From Caulobacteraceae bacterium (GTDB lineage: Bacteria > Pseudomonadota > Alphaproteobacteria > Caulobacterales > Caulobacteraceae): a stretch of DNA of 45,739 nucleotides. Positions within the stretch are counted from its first letter, which is position 1. Each line of letters starts with the position of its first letter. A model generated the notes under the pieces. That model was not told the origin of the DNA. It made no database searches and saw only the letters and a program-made list of their open reading frames with translations. Location: contig CANCJE010000006.1 in assembly GCA_947378235.1 (NCBI GenBank), positions 1 through 45,739 of the forward strand, written 5' to 3'. Below, piece by piece: positions 26,829 through 35,773 of the stretch. The position numbers were made by a program, and so were the translations under genes.

Positions 26829-28016
26829 ATGAAACTGACCGATATCAAGACCTTCGTGGTCGGCAATCCTCCGCCCCATTTCGGCGGGCGCTATTTTGTC
26901 TTTGTGAAGTTGACCACGGACAGCAATGTCTCAGGCATTGGCGAGGCCTATTGCGTGCCCTTTAGCCCGCACCTAGTGGCCAAGATGATCGAGGATGTGT
27001 TTGATCGCTATGTGCGCGGTCAGGACCCGCATGATATCGAGGTCATGTGGCGGCGGATCTATTCCAGCGGCTTTACCCAGCACTCAGACCTATCCTTGAT
27101 GGGGGTGCTCAGCGCCCTCGAGATGGCCTGCTGGGACATTATCGGCAAGGAGGCCGACAAGCCGGTCTATAAGCTGCTCGGCGGTCAGGTCCATCAGCGC
27201 CTTCGCTCCTACACCTATATTTACCCCCGTCCGGGCGATAAGACCGACGTCTATCATGACCCCGATCTGGCCGCGGAACGGGCAGCGGAATATCTGGATA
27301 TGGGCTTTACGGCCCTGAAATTCGATCCGGCAGGTCCCTATACGGCCTTTGATGGCCGCCAACTGTCGCTTGAGGCGCTGGACCTGTCCGAGCGCTTCGC
27401 CAATCAACTACGCGAGGCGGTCGGCACAAAAGCAGACCTGCTGTTCGGCACCCACGGCCAGATGACCGCCTCCAGCGCCATTCGCTTGGCCAAGCGTCTC
27501 GAAGCCTCTGATCCCCTCTGGCTGGAAGAGCCTGTGCCACCTGATGCGCCCGATGAGATGGCCAAGGTGGCGCGCGCGACCTCAATCCCCATTGCGACGG
27601 GCGAGCGGCTCAGCACCAAATATGACTTCCACCGCCTGTTGCAGGCCGGTGCCGCCTCGATCTTGCAGATGAATCTCGGCCGGGTCGGGGGCATTTTGGA
27701 AGCCAAGAAGATCGCCGGTATGGCCGAGGTCTATCACGCCCAGATCGCGCCGCACCTCTATTGCGGGCCCGTGGTCGGGGCCGCCAACATTCAGATCGGT
27801 GCCTGCTCACCCAATTTCCTGATCTTGGAAAGCATCGAGACCTGGGGCGGCTTCCATAGCGAGATCCTGATGAAGCCGGTGCAGTGGGAAGACGGCTTCG
27901 TGATCCCCTCATCCGAACCGGGCTTGGGGGTCGAGCTGAACGAGGCGGTGGCACTGGCCAATCCCTATACGGGTTCGATGCTGCACCTCGAAATGACCCA
28001 GCACCCGGTCTTGTGA
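26829..28016 (+). CDS. Mandelate racemase / muconate lactonizing enzyme family (enolase superfamily) protein
   Basis: A 395-residue enolase-superfamily protein with an N-terminal capping domain (about 1-125) and a TIM barrel. Candidate catalytic residues are the Lys164-Phe-Asp166 pair, Glu233/Glu234 in LEEP, Glu259 in TGER and His309 in APHLYCG. The first metal ligand position, usually Asp as in the DFHGR of galactonate dehydratase, reads GTHG (207-210), and the third-strand DLGRVGG Asp is Asn282. So this is not a textbook acid-sugar dehydratase. It overlaps the GMC gene by one base. Dehydration or epimerisation of an acid substrate is the likely role, not proven. Confidence 0.85.
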   Translation: MKLTDIKTFVVGNPPPHFGGRYFVFVKLTTDSNVSGIGEAYCVPFSPHLVAKMIEDVFDRYVRGQDPHDIEVMWRRIYSSGFTQHSDLSLMGVLSALEMACWDIIGKEADKPVYKLLGGQVHQRLRSYTYIYPRPGDKTDVYHDPDLAAERAAEYLDMGFTALKFDPAGPYTAFDGRQLSLEALDLSERFANQLREAVGTKADLLFGTHGQMTASSAIRLAKRLEASDPLWLEEPVPPDAPDEMAKVARATSIPIATGERLSTKYDFHRLLQAGAASILQMNLGRVGGILEAKKIAGMAEVYHAQIAPHLYCGPVVGAANIQIGACSPNFLILESIETWGGFHSEILMKPVQWEDGFVIPSSEPGLGVELNEAVALANPYTGSMLHLEMTQHPVL

Positions 28017-29635
28017 TGGACAGTTTTGATTATGTGATCGTCGGCGCGGGCACGGCGGGCAGTGTCGTGGCCAATCGTCTGTCTGCGGACGGCAAGTCCA
28101 CTGTGCTGGTGCTCGAAGCGGGCGGGTCGGACCGGACGGTCTGGATCCAGTTGCCCATCGGCTATGGCCGCACCTTCTTCGACCGCTCGATCAACTGGAT
28201 GTATGACACCGAGGCCGAACCCAATCTCGGCGGACGGGTCAGCTATTGGCCGCGCGGCAAGGTCATTGGCGGGTCTGGCTCGATCAATGCCATGGTCTAT
28301 GTCCGGGGCCAGCCGCACGATTTTGACCAGTGGCAGGCCATGGGCAATCCCGGCTGGGGCTGGGACGATGTCTTGCCCTTTTTCCGCAAGTCCGAAGACC
28401 ACGACCATGGGGCTAGCCCCTATCACGGCGCGGGCGGACCGATCCATGTCACCGACATCACAAGCCGCGCCCATCCCCTGTGCCAAGACTTCATCAAGAC
28501 GGGCCAGGCCCTCGGCTTTGCCCATACGGACGATTTCAACGGCCCCTCGCCAGAGGGTGTCGGCATCTATCAGATCAATACCGACAGGGGCCTGCGCGCC
28601 TCCAGCGCCAACGCCTTCCTGCGCCCGGCCTTGAAGCGCTCCAACCTCGCCCTGCGCACCAAGGCTCAGGTCACGCGCATCCTGTTCGAAGGCCAGAAGG
28701 CCACGGGCGTGGAATATCAGCGCGGCGGCAAGACGTTGCAGGTCAAGGCGCGGCGTGAGGTGATCCTCTGCGGCGGTTCGATCAATTCGCCGCAGCTTCT
28801 GCAACTGTCTGGCGTTGGCGAGGCGGCGCACCTAGCCTCCTTGGGCATCTCACCCGTCCTGAATGCCCCCGCCGTGGGGCGCAATATGCAAGACCATCTG
28901 GCGGTGTCCTATTTCTACAAATCGCGCCGCCCGACCCTGAATGATGAGCTGGGTCCCCTGCTGGGCAAGGTCAAGGCGGGTCTTCACTATCTGTGGAACC
29001 GGGGCGGTCCCCTGTCGATGAGCGTCAACCAGGGCGGCGGCTTTGTGCGCAGCGACCCCGATCAGCCCTTTCCCAACCTTCAGCTCTATTTCAGTCCGGT
29101 CAGCTATACCAAGACCCCGCTGTCCGAGCGCAAGCTGATGAATCCGGACCCGTTTTCGGCTTTTCTTCTGTCGTTCAATGCCTGCAAGCCGACCAGCCGA
29201 GGATCATTGAAGATCGTCTCTGCCGATCCCTTGGCCTATCCCTCGATCCAGCCCAACTATCTGTCCACGGACAAAGACATCCAAGAGGCCATCGTCGGCA
29301 ATCGCTTGCTGCGCACCCTCGCATCGACCAAGCCCTTGGCCGATATCATCACCGAGGAACTGGTGCCTGGATCGCATCTTCAGACCGACGAAGAGCTGCT
29401 GGAGGATTTTCGCCAGCGCGCCGACACGGTCTATCATCCGGTTGGAACCTGCATGATGGGGTCTGATCCGGCCCTGTCGGTGGTCGATGCCCGGCTTCGG
29501 GTCCATGGGATCAAGGGCCTTAGGGTCATTGATGCCTCGATCTTCCCGACCGTGACCTCAGGCAATACCAATGCCCCGACGGTGATGGTGGCGGAGAAGG
29601 GCGCGGCGATGGTGCTGGAGGATCGCGGCCAGTAA
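28016..29635 (+). CDS. GMC family FAD-dependent oxidoreductase (choline-dehydrogenase-like)
   Basis: A 539-residue flavoprotein. The N-terminal dinucleotide motif is DYVIVGAGTAGSV with the acidic residue in LVLEAGG. GMC signature 1 is visible in GKVIGGSGSINAMVYVRG, and the second signature lies in GSINSPQLLQLSGVG. The C-terminal catalytic His is in YHPVGTCMMG with Asn in TSGNTNAPTVM. ATG at 28016 shares a base with the upstream stop codon (TGATG). Choline-type alcohol oxidation is one possibility; related proteins take many primary alcohols. It is the last gene of the operon, before the LysR gene. Confidence 0.93.
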   Translation: MDSFDYVIVGAGTAGSVVANRLSADGKSTVLVLEAGGSDRTVWIQLPIGYGRTFFDRSINWMYDTEAEPNLGGRVSYWPRGKVIGGSGSINAMVYVRGQPHDFDQWQAMGNPGWGWDDVLPFFRKSEDHDHGASPYHGAGGPIHVTDITSRAHPLCQDFIKTGQALGFAHTDDFNGPSPEGVGIYQINTDRGLRASSANAFLRPALKRSNLALRTKAQVTRILFEGQKATGVEYQRGGKTLQVKARREVILCGGSINSPQLLQLSGVGEAAHLASLGISPVLNAPAVGRNMQDHLAVSYFYKSRRPTLNDELGPLLGKVKAGLHYLWNRGGPLSMSVNQGGGFVRSDPDQPFPNLQLYFSPVSYTKTPLSERKLMNPDPFSAFLLSFNACKPTSRGSLKIVSADPLAYPSIQPNYLSTDKDIQEAIVGNRLLRTLASTKPLADIITEELVPGSHLQTDEELLEDFRQRADTVYHPVGTCMMGSDPALSVVDARLRVHGIKGLRVIDASIFPTVTSGNTNAPTVMVAEKGAAMVLEDRGQ

Positions 29636-29726
29636 CCCCCGCTCAACCGGTCAATTTTTTCTACCAATTGGCCAGTCTGCTGTTAAGCTTCAGGTCTCTG
29701 GGCCAGCGGAACAGCGGTAGTTGGGC

Positions 29727-30659
29727 GTGCAAAGCAAATTTGATCTTCGAAAACTGCCGCCGCTTAAGTCCCTGCGCGGATTTGAGGCCGCGACCCGTCA
29801 TCAGAGCATCCGCGAGGCGGCCGAAGAGCTTTGCCTGACCCATCCGGCCGTCAGCCATCAGGTGCAACTGATCGAAGAGGCTCTTGGTGTGACCCTGTTC
29901 GTGCAAGAAGGCCGACGGATCGTCTCGACCGAGGAGGGGAGGGCCCTCTACCCCTACGTCCGCGCGGCGTTTGAATCCCTCATTGCTGGGGTCGAAGCTG
30001 CCCGTCGTCATTCGATCGACAAGCCCTTACGGGTCCAGACCTATGTGACGGCCTCAATCCGCTGGCTGGCCAAGCGCGCGCCGCAATTTTTGCAAGACCA
30101 TCCTGATATCAAGCTGATCCTCAGCACCTGTGCGGTGGAGTGGGAATTTGATGATGTCCATGCCGATGTGGGCCTTGTCTATTGCGAGACAGTACCAGAC
30201 CCCCGGCATTTCCATTGGACGCCCCTGTTTGAATATGGCCTCTATCCCGTCTGCAGCCCTCAAATGGCCGCGCAGTTGGGGCCGAACCCCAAGGTCGCCG
30301 ACCTGCTCAAGCGACCTCTGGTGACCATCAATACCGAGGTTCAAAACTGGCACACCTGGTTTGAATCGGCCGGCGTCACCTTCAATCCTGACTCGCAGTT
30401 TATGGTGGTTGATACCCTCGCTGTGGCCCTTGAACTGGCCTTGGACAATGAGGCCATCGCCCTGGTCAATGGCCCCTTCGTGACCCAAGATCTCGCCTCG
30501 GGCCGACTGGTGCGGCCCGTCTCCCACAAGGCCATCTGTCCCGGCGAATGGGGGCTGATCTGCCGCCGCGACATGAAGGAAAATTACCGGATCAAGACCT
30601 TTGTCGACTGGGTTGCCCAGAATGCGGCTGAGGCTGAGCAGCTTTTGAAGGTGGGGTAG
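29727..30659 (+). CDS. LysR family transcriptional regulator (GcvA-like)
   Basis: A 310-residue LysR regulator. The winged helix-turn-helix lies at about residues 20-70 (LRGFEAATRHQSIREAAEELCLTHPAVSHQVQLIEEALG), followed by a linker helix and the periplasmic-binding-protein-like effector domain. The PPLKSLRGFEAA opening is typical of the GcvA group. GTG at 29727 is taken; TTG at 29721 is also in frame. It follows the GMC gene by 91 bases in the same direction and probably regulates that operon. An 8-bp palindrome CCAATTGG at 29665-29672 may be part of its own control region. Confidence 0.9.
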   Translation: MQSKFDLRKLPPLKSLRGFEAATRHQSIREAAEELCLTHPAVSHQVQLIEEALGVTLFVQEGRRIVSTEEGRALYPYVRAAFESLIAGVEAARRHSIDKPLRVQTYVTASIRWLAKRAPQFLQDHPDIKLILSTCAVEWEFDDVHADVGLVYCETVPDPRHFHWTPLFEYGLYPVCSPQMAAQLGPNPKVADLLKRPLVTINTEVQNWHTWFESAGVTFNPDSQFMVVDTLAVALELALDNEAIALVNGPFVTQDLASGRLVRPVSHKAICPGEWGLICRRDMKENYRIKTFVDWVAQNAAEAEQLLKVG

Positions 30660-30700
30660 ATCCCCCTACCCCAACCCTCTCCCTGAGGAATTCCACCCAA

Positions 30701-30788
30701 CCGCGTTCCCCGCGAAGGCGGGGACCCAGATCCATTCACGCAGCTTGGAAGCGGTCCCGCTGGATCCCCGCCTTCGCGGGGAACGCGG
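30701..30788. repeat. Long GC-rich inverted repeat
   Basis: Two 24-base arms (30701-30724 and 30765-30788) are perfect inverted complements, with four further pairs inside after one mismatch. The 40-base centre (30725-30764) is low in symmetry. It lies between the convergent LysR and aldehyde dehydrogenase genes. Repeats of the CCCCGCGAAGGCGGGG type are, as far as I recall, widespread in Caulobacterales. Confidence 0.8.
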
Positions 30789-30807
30789 CGAAGGGGAGTA
30801 GGGGGCA

Positions 30808-30898
30808 TCCTCGTCCTTCGACAGGCTCAGGATGAGGATGAATGGAAAAGCGAGGGTCTCTCACTCTTCCTCATGCTGAGCCTGTCGAAGCACGAGGA
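30808..30898. repeat. Inverted pair of CTTCGACAGGCTCAG repeats
   Basis: A 31-base copy at 30808-30838 and an inverted copy at 30868-30898 differ at two positions and can fold on each other. A longer identical copy of the first (37 bases, 30806-30842) occurs at 43174-43210 in the ilvBN operon. Confidence 0.8.
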
Positions 30899-30909
30899 AG
30901 AAACATCCC

Positions 30910-32409
30910 TTAAGCGATATTGATCCAAGCCGCCTTGGACTGCATATAGCCGGATAGACATTCCATCGACTTGTCGCGGGTATTGCCCGACTGTTTGTAG
31001 CCACCGAAGGGCTGGGTCATGTCGCCGTCGCCGAAGCAGTTGACCCAGACGACGCCCGCTTCAATGGCCTTGATCATGCGGTGGGCGCGGCCGAGGTCTG
31101 AGGTCCAGACGCTGGCGGCGAGGCCATAGATGGAATCATTGGCCATCTGCAGCGCCTCAGCCTCCGTCTCAAAGGACAGGAGCGAAGCCACGGGGCCGAA
31201 TATCTCTTCCTTGGCGATGGTCATGCCGGACGTGACGCCGGTAAAGAGGGTCGGGTTAACATAGGCCCCATCGGGCAGGCTTTCGACCTCGGTGCCGCCA
31301 AAGGCCAGTTGGGCCCCGTCTTCCTTGCCCTTTTCGATCCATCCCAGAACATCACGCTGCTGGGCGCGGGAAACCATGGGGCCGAGCGTGGTGCTAGGGT
31401 CCATCGGATCGCCTGCCAAATAGAGCTCGACTGAGCGCTTGGTGAAGCGAGCGATGAACGCGTCATGGATGTCAGCATGGACCAGCAGGCGTGAGCCTGC
31501 GTTACAGACCTGTCCGGCATTGTCGAAAATGCCTCGGATCGCGCCGTCGACGGCGGCGTCTAGATCGGCCAGATCAGGCATGAAGATCTGCGGGCTCTTG
31601 CCGCCGGTCTCGAGGCTGACGCGCTTGAGGTTGGACTGACCGGCATAGATCATCAACTGCTTGCCCACGGCGGTGGAGCCGGTGAAGCTGATCTTGGCCA
31701 CGTCTTGATGCAGGGCCAGCGCCTTCCCAGCCTCTTGACCCCGACCATTGACGACGTTGAACACGCCGTCAGGGCCGCCCGCCTCGACAAAGAGCTGCGC
31801 CAGTTTCAGGCAGCTCAAGGGGGCCTGCTGAGCGGGTTTAAGGACCACGCAGTTGCCCGCAGCCAAAGCGGGCGCGATCTTCCAGGTCGCCATCAGGAGC
31901 GGATAGTTCCAAGACGAGATCGCCCCGACGACGCCCAAGGGCTCGCGGGCAATGATCTGGACCGCCTCGTGCGGCGAGTTGGTGACCGTCCCGGCCACCT
32001 TATCGATCGCCTCGCCGAAATAGCGGATGGTCACGACCGTTTCCGGAACGTCGATATTGAGACTGTCGCTGACCGGCTTGCCCATGGACAGACATTCCAA
32101 GAGCGCCAGATCGACGGCGTTTTCCTCGACCAGATCGGCAAAGCGGCTGAACACCGCCATGCGTGCGCGCGGCGACATGTGCCGCCAGCGGCCATCATCC
32201 CACGCGGCCTTGGCCGAGGCGACGGCTCGGTCAATATCGCTGTCATTGCCGCAAGAGACCTCAGCCAGGGTCTGGCCATTGGCTGGATCAAGGGCGGTGA
32301 AAATGGCTCCATCGGTCGCCGGAGCAAAGGCCCCGTCGATAAATAGGCCGGTCTCAATCTTTAGAGCCTTGGCCCGCGCCTTCCAGGCCGAATGGTCAAG
32401 AGGGATCAT
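30910..32409 (-). CDS. Aldehyde dehydrogenase family protein (PuuC/betaine-aldehyde-type)
   Basis: A 499-residue aldehyde dehydrogenase. The catalytic Cys302 is in NAGQVCNAGS and Glu267 in SLETGGKSPQ. The NAD-site SFTGSTAVGK and the proline-rich WNYPLLMATWKIAPALAAGN are standard for the gamma-glutamyl-aminobutyraldehyde and betaine-aldehyde group. ATG at 32409 is chosen because AAGGA lies about nine bases upstream; a TTG two codons earlier is also in frame. It sits on the minus strand 46 bases after a beta-hydroxyacid dehydrogenase gene, likely co-transcribed. Substrate class is inferred from similarity only. Confidence 0.92.
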   Translation of the reverse strand: MIPLDHSAWKARAKALKIETGLFIDGAFAPATDGAIFTALDPANGQTLAEVSCGNDSDIDRAVASAKAAWDDGRWRHMSPRARMAVFSRFADLVEENAVDLALLECLSMGKPVSDSLNIDVPETVVTIRYFGEAIDKVAGTVTNSPHEAVQIIAREPLGVVGAISSWNYPLLMATWKIAPALAAGNCVVLKPAQQAPLSCLKLAQLFVEAGGPDGVFNVVNGRGQEAGKALALHQDVAKISFTGSTAVGKQLMIYAGQSNLKRVSLETGGKSPQIFMPDLADLDAAVDGAIRGIFDNAGQVCNAGSRLLVHADIHDAFIARFTKRSVELYLAGDPMDPSTTLGPMVSRAQQRDVLGWIEKGKEDGAQLAFGGTEVESLPDGAYVNPTLFTGVTSGMTIAKEEIFGPVASLLSFETEAEALQMANDSIYGLAASVWTSDLGRAHRMIKAIEAGVVWVNCFGDGDMTQPFGGYKQSGNTRDKSMECLSGYMQSKAAWINIA

Positions 32410-32455
32410 GGGCAAGGGTCCTTGCGATAGGGAATGGCGCGGAAGGTCGTTCCGC

Positions 32456-33409
32456 TTAGCGCTTTGCGATCACTTCGTAGCCGGGTTCTTCTGGCTCGTC
32501 GTCGGTCATCTCGGCCGGGAAGCCTTGACCCAGAACCTTAACGCCGCAAGGCTCTTCATAGCGGCGAATGACGTTGGGCGAGAATTCGCGCTGGCCGTAA
32601 CGCTCGGCGCTGTCCTTAAAGATGTTCAAGACCAGAGGCGACAGTTCCAGCGGCACATTATGGTCTTGCGCCAGTTGGTCGAACAGGCCGACATCCTTGA
32701 TCACCAGATCCATGGTGAAGCTGATATCGCGGCTGCCGTTCAAAATGACTTGAGACTCGGTTTCGTGCACGAAGCTGTTGCCCGAGGAGATGCGGATGGC
32801 CTCATAGGCGGTGTTCATGTCCAGACCCACGACCTTACAGGTGGTCAGGGCTTCGGCCAGGGCCACCAGGTGTGCGGTGCACAGATAGTTGGTGACGACC
32901 TTCAGGCGCGAGGCGGTGCCCAGCTCGCCCGTGTGCAGGATGCGGCGGCCCATGGTGGTCAGGACCGGCAGGACATATTCAAAGGCTTCGCGCTTGCCGC
33001 CCGCAAAGATGGCGATATTGCCCGTGTCGGCGCGGTGACAGCCGCCAGAAACCGGGCTGTCCATGATCATGGCACCCTTGGCCTCGACCAGCTTGCCCAG
33101 ACGCAGGACCTCTTCGTAGTCGGTGGTGCTCATCTCCAGCCAGACCATGCCGGGGCGCAGGGCCTGGAGGAAACCATCCTCGGCCTCGACCACATGGGCC
33201 GTGGCGGCTGGCGACGGCAAGCAGGTGATGATCATATCGACCTGCTCGGCCATTTCCTTGGGCGAGGCGGCGGTCTTGGCCCCCTTGGCGACAAATTCAG
33301 CCATCAGATCTGGGTTCAGATCGCGCACCGTCACATCGTGACCATTGCGCAGAAGGCTACCCGCCAGCTTGCCGCCGACATTTCCCAGTCCGATAAAGCC
33401 GATTTTCAT
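32456..33409 (-). CDS. NAD(P)-dependent beta-hydroxyacid dehydrogenase (3-hydroxyisobutyrate dehydrogenase family)
   Basis: A 317-residue dehydrogenase. The N-terminal Rossmann motif is GFIGLGNVGGKLA, the substrate-site motif is DSPVSGG near residues 117-123, and the catalytic Lys170 with Asn174 is in RLKVVTNYL. These define the beta-hydroxyacid dehydrogenase family (3-hydroxyisobutyrate, tartronate semialdehyde, 6-phosphogluconate). ATG at 33409 is chosen because it begins the Rossmann strand; about 40 upstream residues are without family likeness. The extended acidic C-terminus (EMTDDEPEEPGYEV) is unusual. It precedes the aldehyde dehydrogenase and is divergent from the next gene. Confidence 0.9.
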   Translation of the reverse strand: MKIGFIGLGNVGGKLAGSLLRNGHDVTVRDLNPDLMAEFVAKGAKTAASPKEMAEQVDMIITCLPSPAATAHVVEAEDGFLQALRPGMVWLEMSTTDYEEVLRLGKLVEAKGAMIMDSPVSGGCHRADTGNIAIFAGGKREAFEYVLPVLTTMGRRILHTGELGTASRLKVVTNYLCTAHLVALAEALTTCKVVGLDMNTAYEAIRISSGNSFVHETESQVILNGSRDISFTMDLVIKDVGLFDQLAQDHNVPLELSPLVLNIFKDSAERYGQREFSPNVIRRYEEPCGVKVLGQGFPAEMTDDEPEEPGYEVIAKR

Positions 33410-33654
33410 TGGAATTTCATGACCATAGTTGAGGCGTTGATCCGGTTCGAGACAGTCTGTTTCGAACAGCGAGGCGCGGGCATCAGACCCACGATGAAGG
33501 TCGGTTTTGAGAGGCCCAGCACAAGCAAACAATTGAAAATTTTAGGGGGAATGCAAAATTTTTTTGGCAAAGGGACGGGATTTCCAAGGGACGGTGAGCA
33601 GCCTATCAAGGTTGGGTCGGGCAATCATGGTTTTGGCCCGTCGGAGCGCTCTGA

Positions 33655-34719
33655 ATGTCTGGAAAAACCGAACTGCCGACATTGATGGCTGCCATGGTTT
33701 TGACCGGTCATGGGGGCTATGACCAACTCAGCTATCGCACAGATTTTCCCCGGCCCTCCCCCTCGGTCGGTGAGGTGCTGATCAGGGTCGGTGCGGCGGC
33801 GATCAACAATACGGACATCAACACCCGCATCGGCTGGTATGCGGATAGCGCCGCTGATGACGGCAGCGTCATCGATGGCAGTTGGACGGGCGAGGCCTTG
33901 GGCTTTCCGCGCATTCAAGGCGCGGATGTCTGCGGACATGTGGTGGCGGTCGGCCAAGGGGTGGACCCTGGCCGTCTCGGCGAGCGGGTTCTCGTGCAGG
34001 CCTGCCTCGTTTCCCTGCGCCAAGGCCTGTTGGATGTCTGGCTGGGATCAGAGCGCGACGGCGGCTTTGCGCAATATGTCTCAGTCCCGTCAGCCGATGC
34101 CCACAGGATCAACAGCGGCCTAAGCGATGCTGAACTGGCGAGCTTTCCCTGCTCCTATGCGACGGCCGAGAACCTTCTGACGCGCAGCGACGTCAAGGCG
34201 GGCGAGCGGGTCCTGATCACGGGGGCCACGGGCGGGGTCGGGTCGGCGGCGGTGCAGTTGGCCAAGCGTCGAGGGGCTGAGGTGCTGGCTGTGGTCTCGC
34301 CGCAAAAGATCGAAGACTGCGCGGTCCTGGGTGCCCACCGTCTCATCTCGCGTGATCAGTCACTCAGAGAGGCCGTCGGCGACAATACCATCGATGTCGT
34401 TATCGATGTGGTTGGCGGCGAGGGTTGGTCTGATCTTCTGGAGGTCCTGAAGCCGCGCGGTCGCTATGCGGGCTCTGGAGCCATAGCCGGGCCTATGGTC
34501 CAACTGGACCTTCGCAAACTCTATCTGAAGGACCTGACCTTTTTTGGCTGCACGGCCCAAGAGGAGGGCGTGTTCGAAGCCCTGATTGGCTATATCGAGC
34601 GCGGCGAGATCAAACCGCTCTTGGCCCAGACCTATCCCCTGGCCGACCTTGTCCAAGCCCAGAAGGATTTTTTGACCAAGCGGCACATTGGCAAGCTGGT
34701 GGTCATTCCACCGAGCTAA
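33655..34719 (+). CDS. Quinone oxidoreductase-like / alcohol dehydrogenase superfamily (MDR) protein
   Basis: A 354-residue medium-chain dehydrogenase. The GroES-like N-terminal domain is followed by the nucleotide motif ITGATGGVGSAAVQLAKRRGAEVLAV. No zinc ligands are evident: the structural Cys cluster is missing, as in quinone oxidoreductases, which reduce quinones or enones with NADPH. ATG at 33655 has GGAG about ten bases upstream. A 245-base gap separates it from the minus-strand dehydrogenase gene. Its role in the surrounding catabolic set is unknown; clearing of reactive enals is a common guess. Confidence 0.88.
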   Translation: MSGKTELPTLMAAMVLTGHGGYDQLSYRTDFPRPSPSVGEVLIRVGAAAINNTDINTRIGWYADSAADDGSVIDGSWTGEALGFPRIQGADVCGHVVAVGQGVDPGRLGERVLVQACLVSLRQGLLDVWLGSERDGGFAQYVSVPSADAHRINSGLSDAELASFPCSYATAENLLTRSDVKAGERVLITGATGGVGSAAVQLAKRRGAEVLAVVSPQKIEDCAVLGAHRLISRDQSLREAVGDNTIDVVIDVVGGEGWSDLLEVLKPRGRYAGSGAIAGPMVQLDLRKLYLKDLTFFGCTAQEEGVFEALIGYIERGEIKPLLAQTYPLADLVQAQKDFLTKRHIGKLVVIPPS

Positions 34720-34735
34720 GACCCAACCCGCTAAA

Positions 34736-35668
34736 TCAGGGCTCGCGGCTGACCTTGGCGGGCTCGGCACTGTTGGCAAAGCGGCTGATGATCCAAGTCC
34801 GGAACAGGGCCACGGCGGGATCGGCCAGATCTTCGGGATGGAATTTCAGATAGTAGCCAAAGCCGTCTTCGAGCGCCGTATCAAACGGTGCCACGAGCCG
34901 CCCATCGGCCAATTCGTCAGCAAACATGTCCACGTCCGCCAAGGCCACGCCTTCGCCGGAAATGGCATATTTCACGGCAGAGATGGCGGTGTCGAAGGCC
35001 AGACCCCGGTCGGTATCGGCAACAATGCCGCACTGGCGCATATAGATCGACCAGAGCATGCCGCGCGGCTCGCTCTCCAACTTCACATGCAAGAGCTCAT
35101 TATCGGCCAAAAACTGGTCGATCGACTTTCCCGCGTGCTTTTCAGCCAATTCGGGTGAACAGACCGGTGTGACGCGGACCAGCCACAGAAGGTCCGAGAC
35201 CTTGTCATCGACGTTCTGGCGATCATAGACGACGGCCATATCCAGATCCTGCGCGGGAAGGCCGGTGACGTGGGACGAAGAGACATCGATCAGAATGTCT
35301 GGAAATTCTCGCCGAAAATCACGCAGCAGCGGCAGGCCCATCTGATGCAGCAGAGACGGCGGCATATGGATGCGCAGGGTGCGGACATTGCGGTTGCTGT
35401 CGCGAATGGTGTTGAGCGACTGTTCCAGCCGATCAAACGACTTGCGCACCACAGGCAAGAGCGCCGCGCCCGCCTCGGTCAGGACCAAGCGCTGAGGGCG
35501 GCGCTCAAATAGCTGTTTTCCGAGCAGGTCTTCCAGACCGATCACGTGCCGACTGAGCGCGCTTTGCGAGACGTGCAGGGCCTGCGCCCCCGCAGTAAAG
35601 CTGAGGTGCTGACCGACCGCATCAAAGGCTCGAAGGGCGTTAAGGGGAAGCCATCGGCGGTTGATCAC
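34736..35668 (-). CDS. LysR family transcriptional regulator (GcvA-like), divergent from the Rieske operon
   Basis: A 310-residue LysR regulator with the helix-turn-helix at about residues 8-60 (LNALRAFDAVGQHLSFTAGA, LHVSQSALSRHVIGLEDLLG) and the effector domain following. It is a paralogue type of the LysR gene at 29727 with different ligand-domain sequence. It converges on the MDR gene, with 16 bases between stops, and diverges from the Rieske gene with 162 bases between. That divergent layout is the typical one for LysR control of the neighbouring operon. Confidence 0.92.
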   Translation of the reverse strand: MINRRWLPLNALRAFDAVGQHLSFTAGAQALHVSQSALSRHVIGLEDLLGKQLFERRPQRLVLTEAGAALLPVVRKSFDRLEQSLNTIRDSNRNVRTLRIHMPPSLLHQMGLPLLRDFRREFPDILIDVSSSHVTGLPAQDLDMAVVYDRQNVDDKVSDLLWLVRVTPVCSPELAEKHAGKSIDQFLADNELLHVKLESEPRGMLWSIYMRQCGIVADTDRGLAFDTAISAVKYAISGEGVALADVDMFADELADGRLVAPFDTALEDGFGYYLKFHPEDLADPAVALFRTWIISRFANSAEPAKVSREP

Positions 35669-35773
35669 TCGTCAGACCTTTCAAAGCCATCGCAGAAAAA
35701 TGCACCACACGGCCATTCTCATCTGAGGTCAAGCGTCGCAGCGGTCAAAACGATATAGGCATATGAGGAAATA

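Noticed and set aside
25387-29635. Assignment of the ALDH / enolase-superfamily / GMC operon to hydroxyproline-betaine (HpbD-type) catabolism
   Set aside because: No binding protein or transporter is present, the Rieske operon is several genes away, and catalytic residues of the enolase-type protein do not fit a clear racemase.
30660-30909. CRISPR-like repetition in the convergent gap
   Set aside because: The repeats are inverted, few and of two types, without regular spacers or cas genes.
32027-33685. Long + strand reading frame (552 codons) opposite the aldehyde and beta-hydroxyacid dehydrogenase genes
   Set aside because: It spans two clearly real minus-strand genes and the promoter gap, and its product has no recognisable motif.
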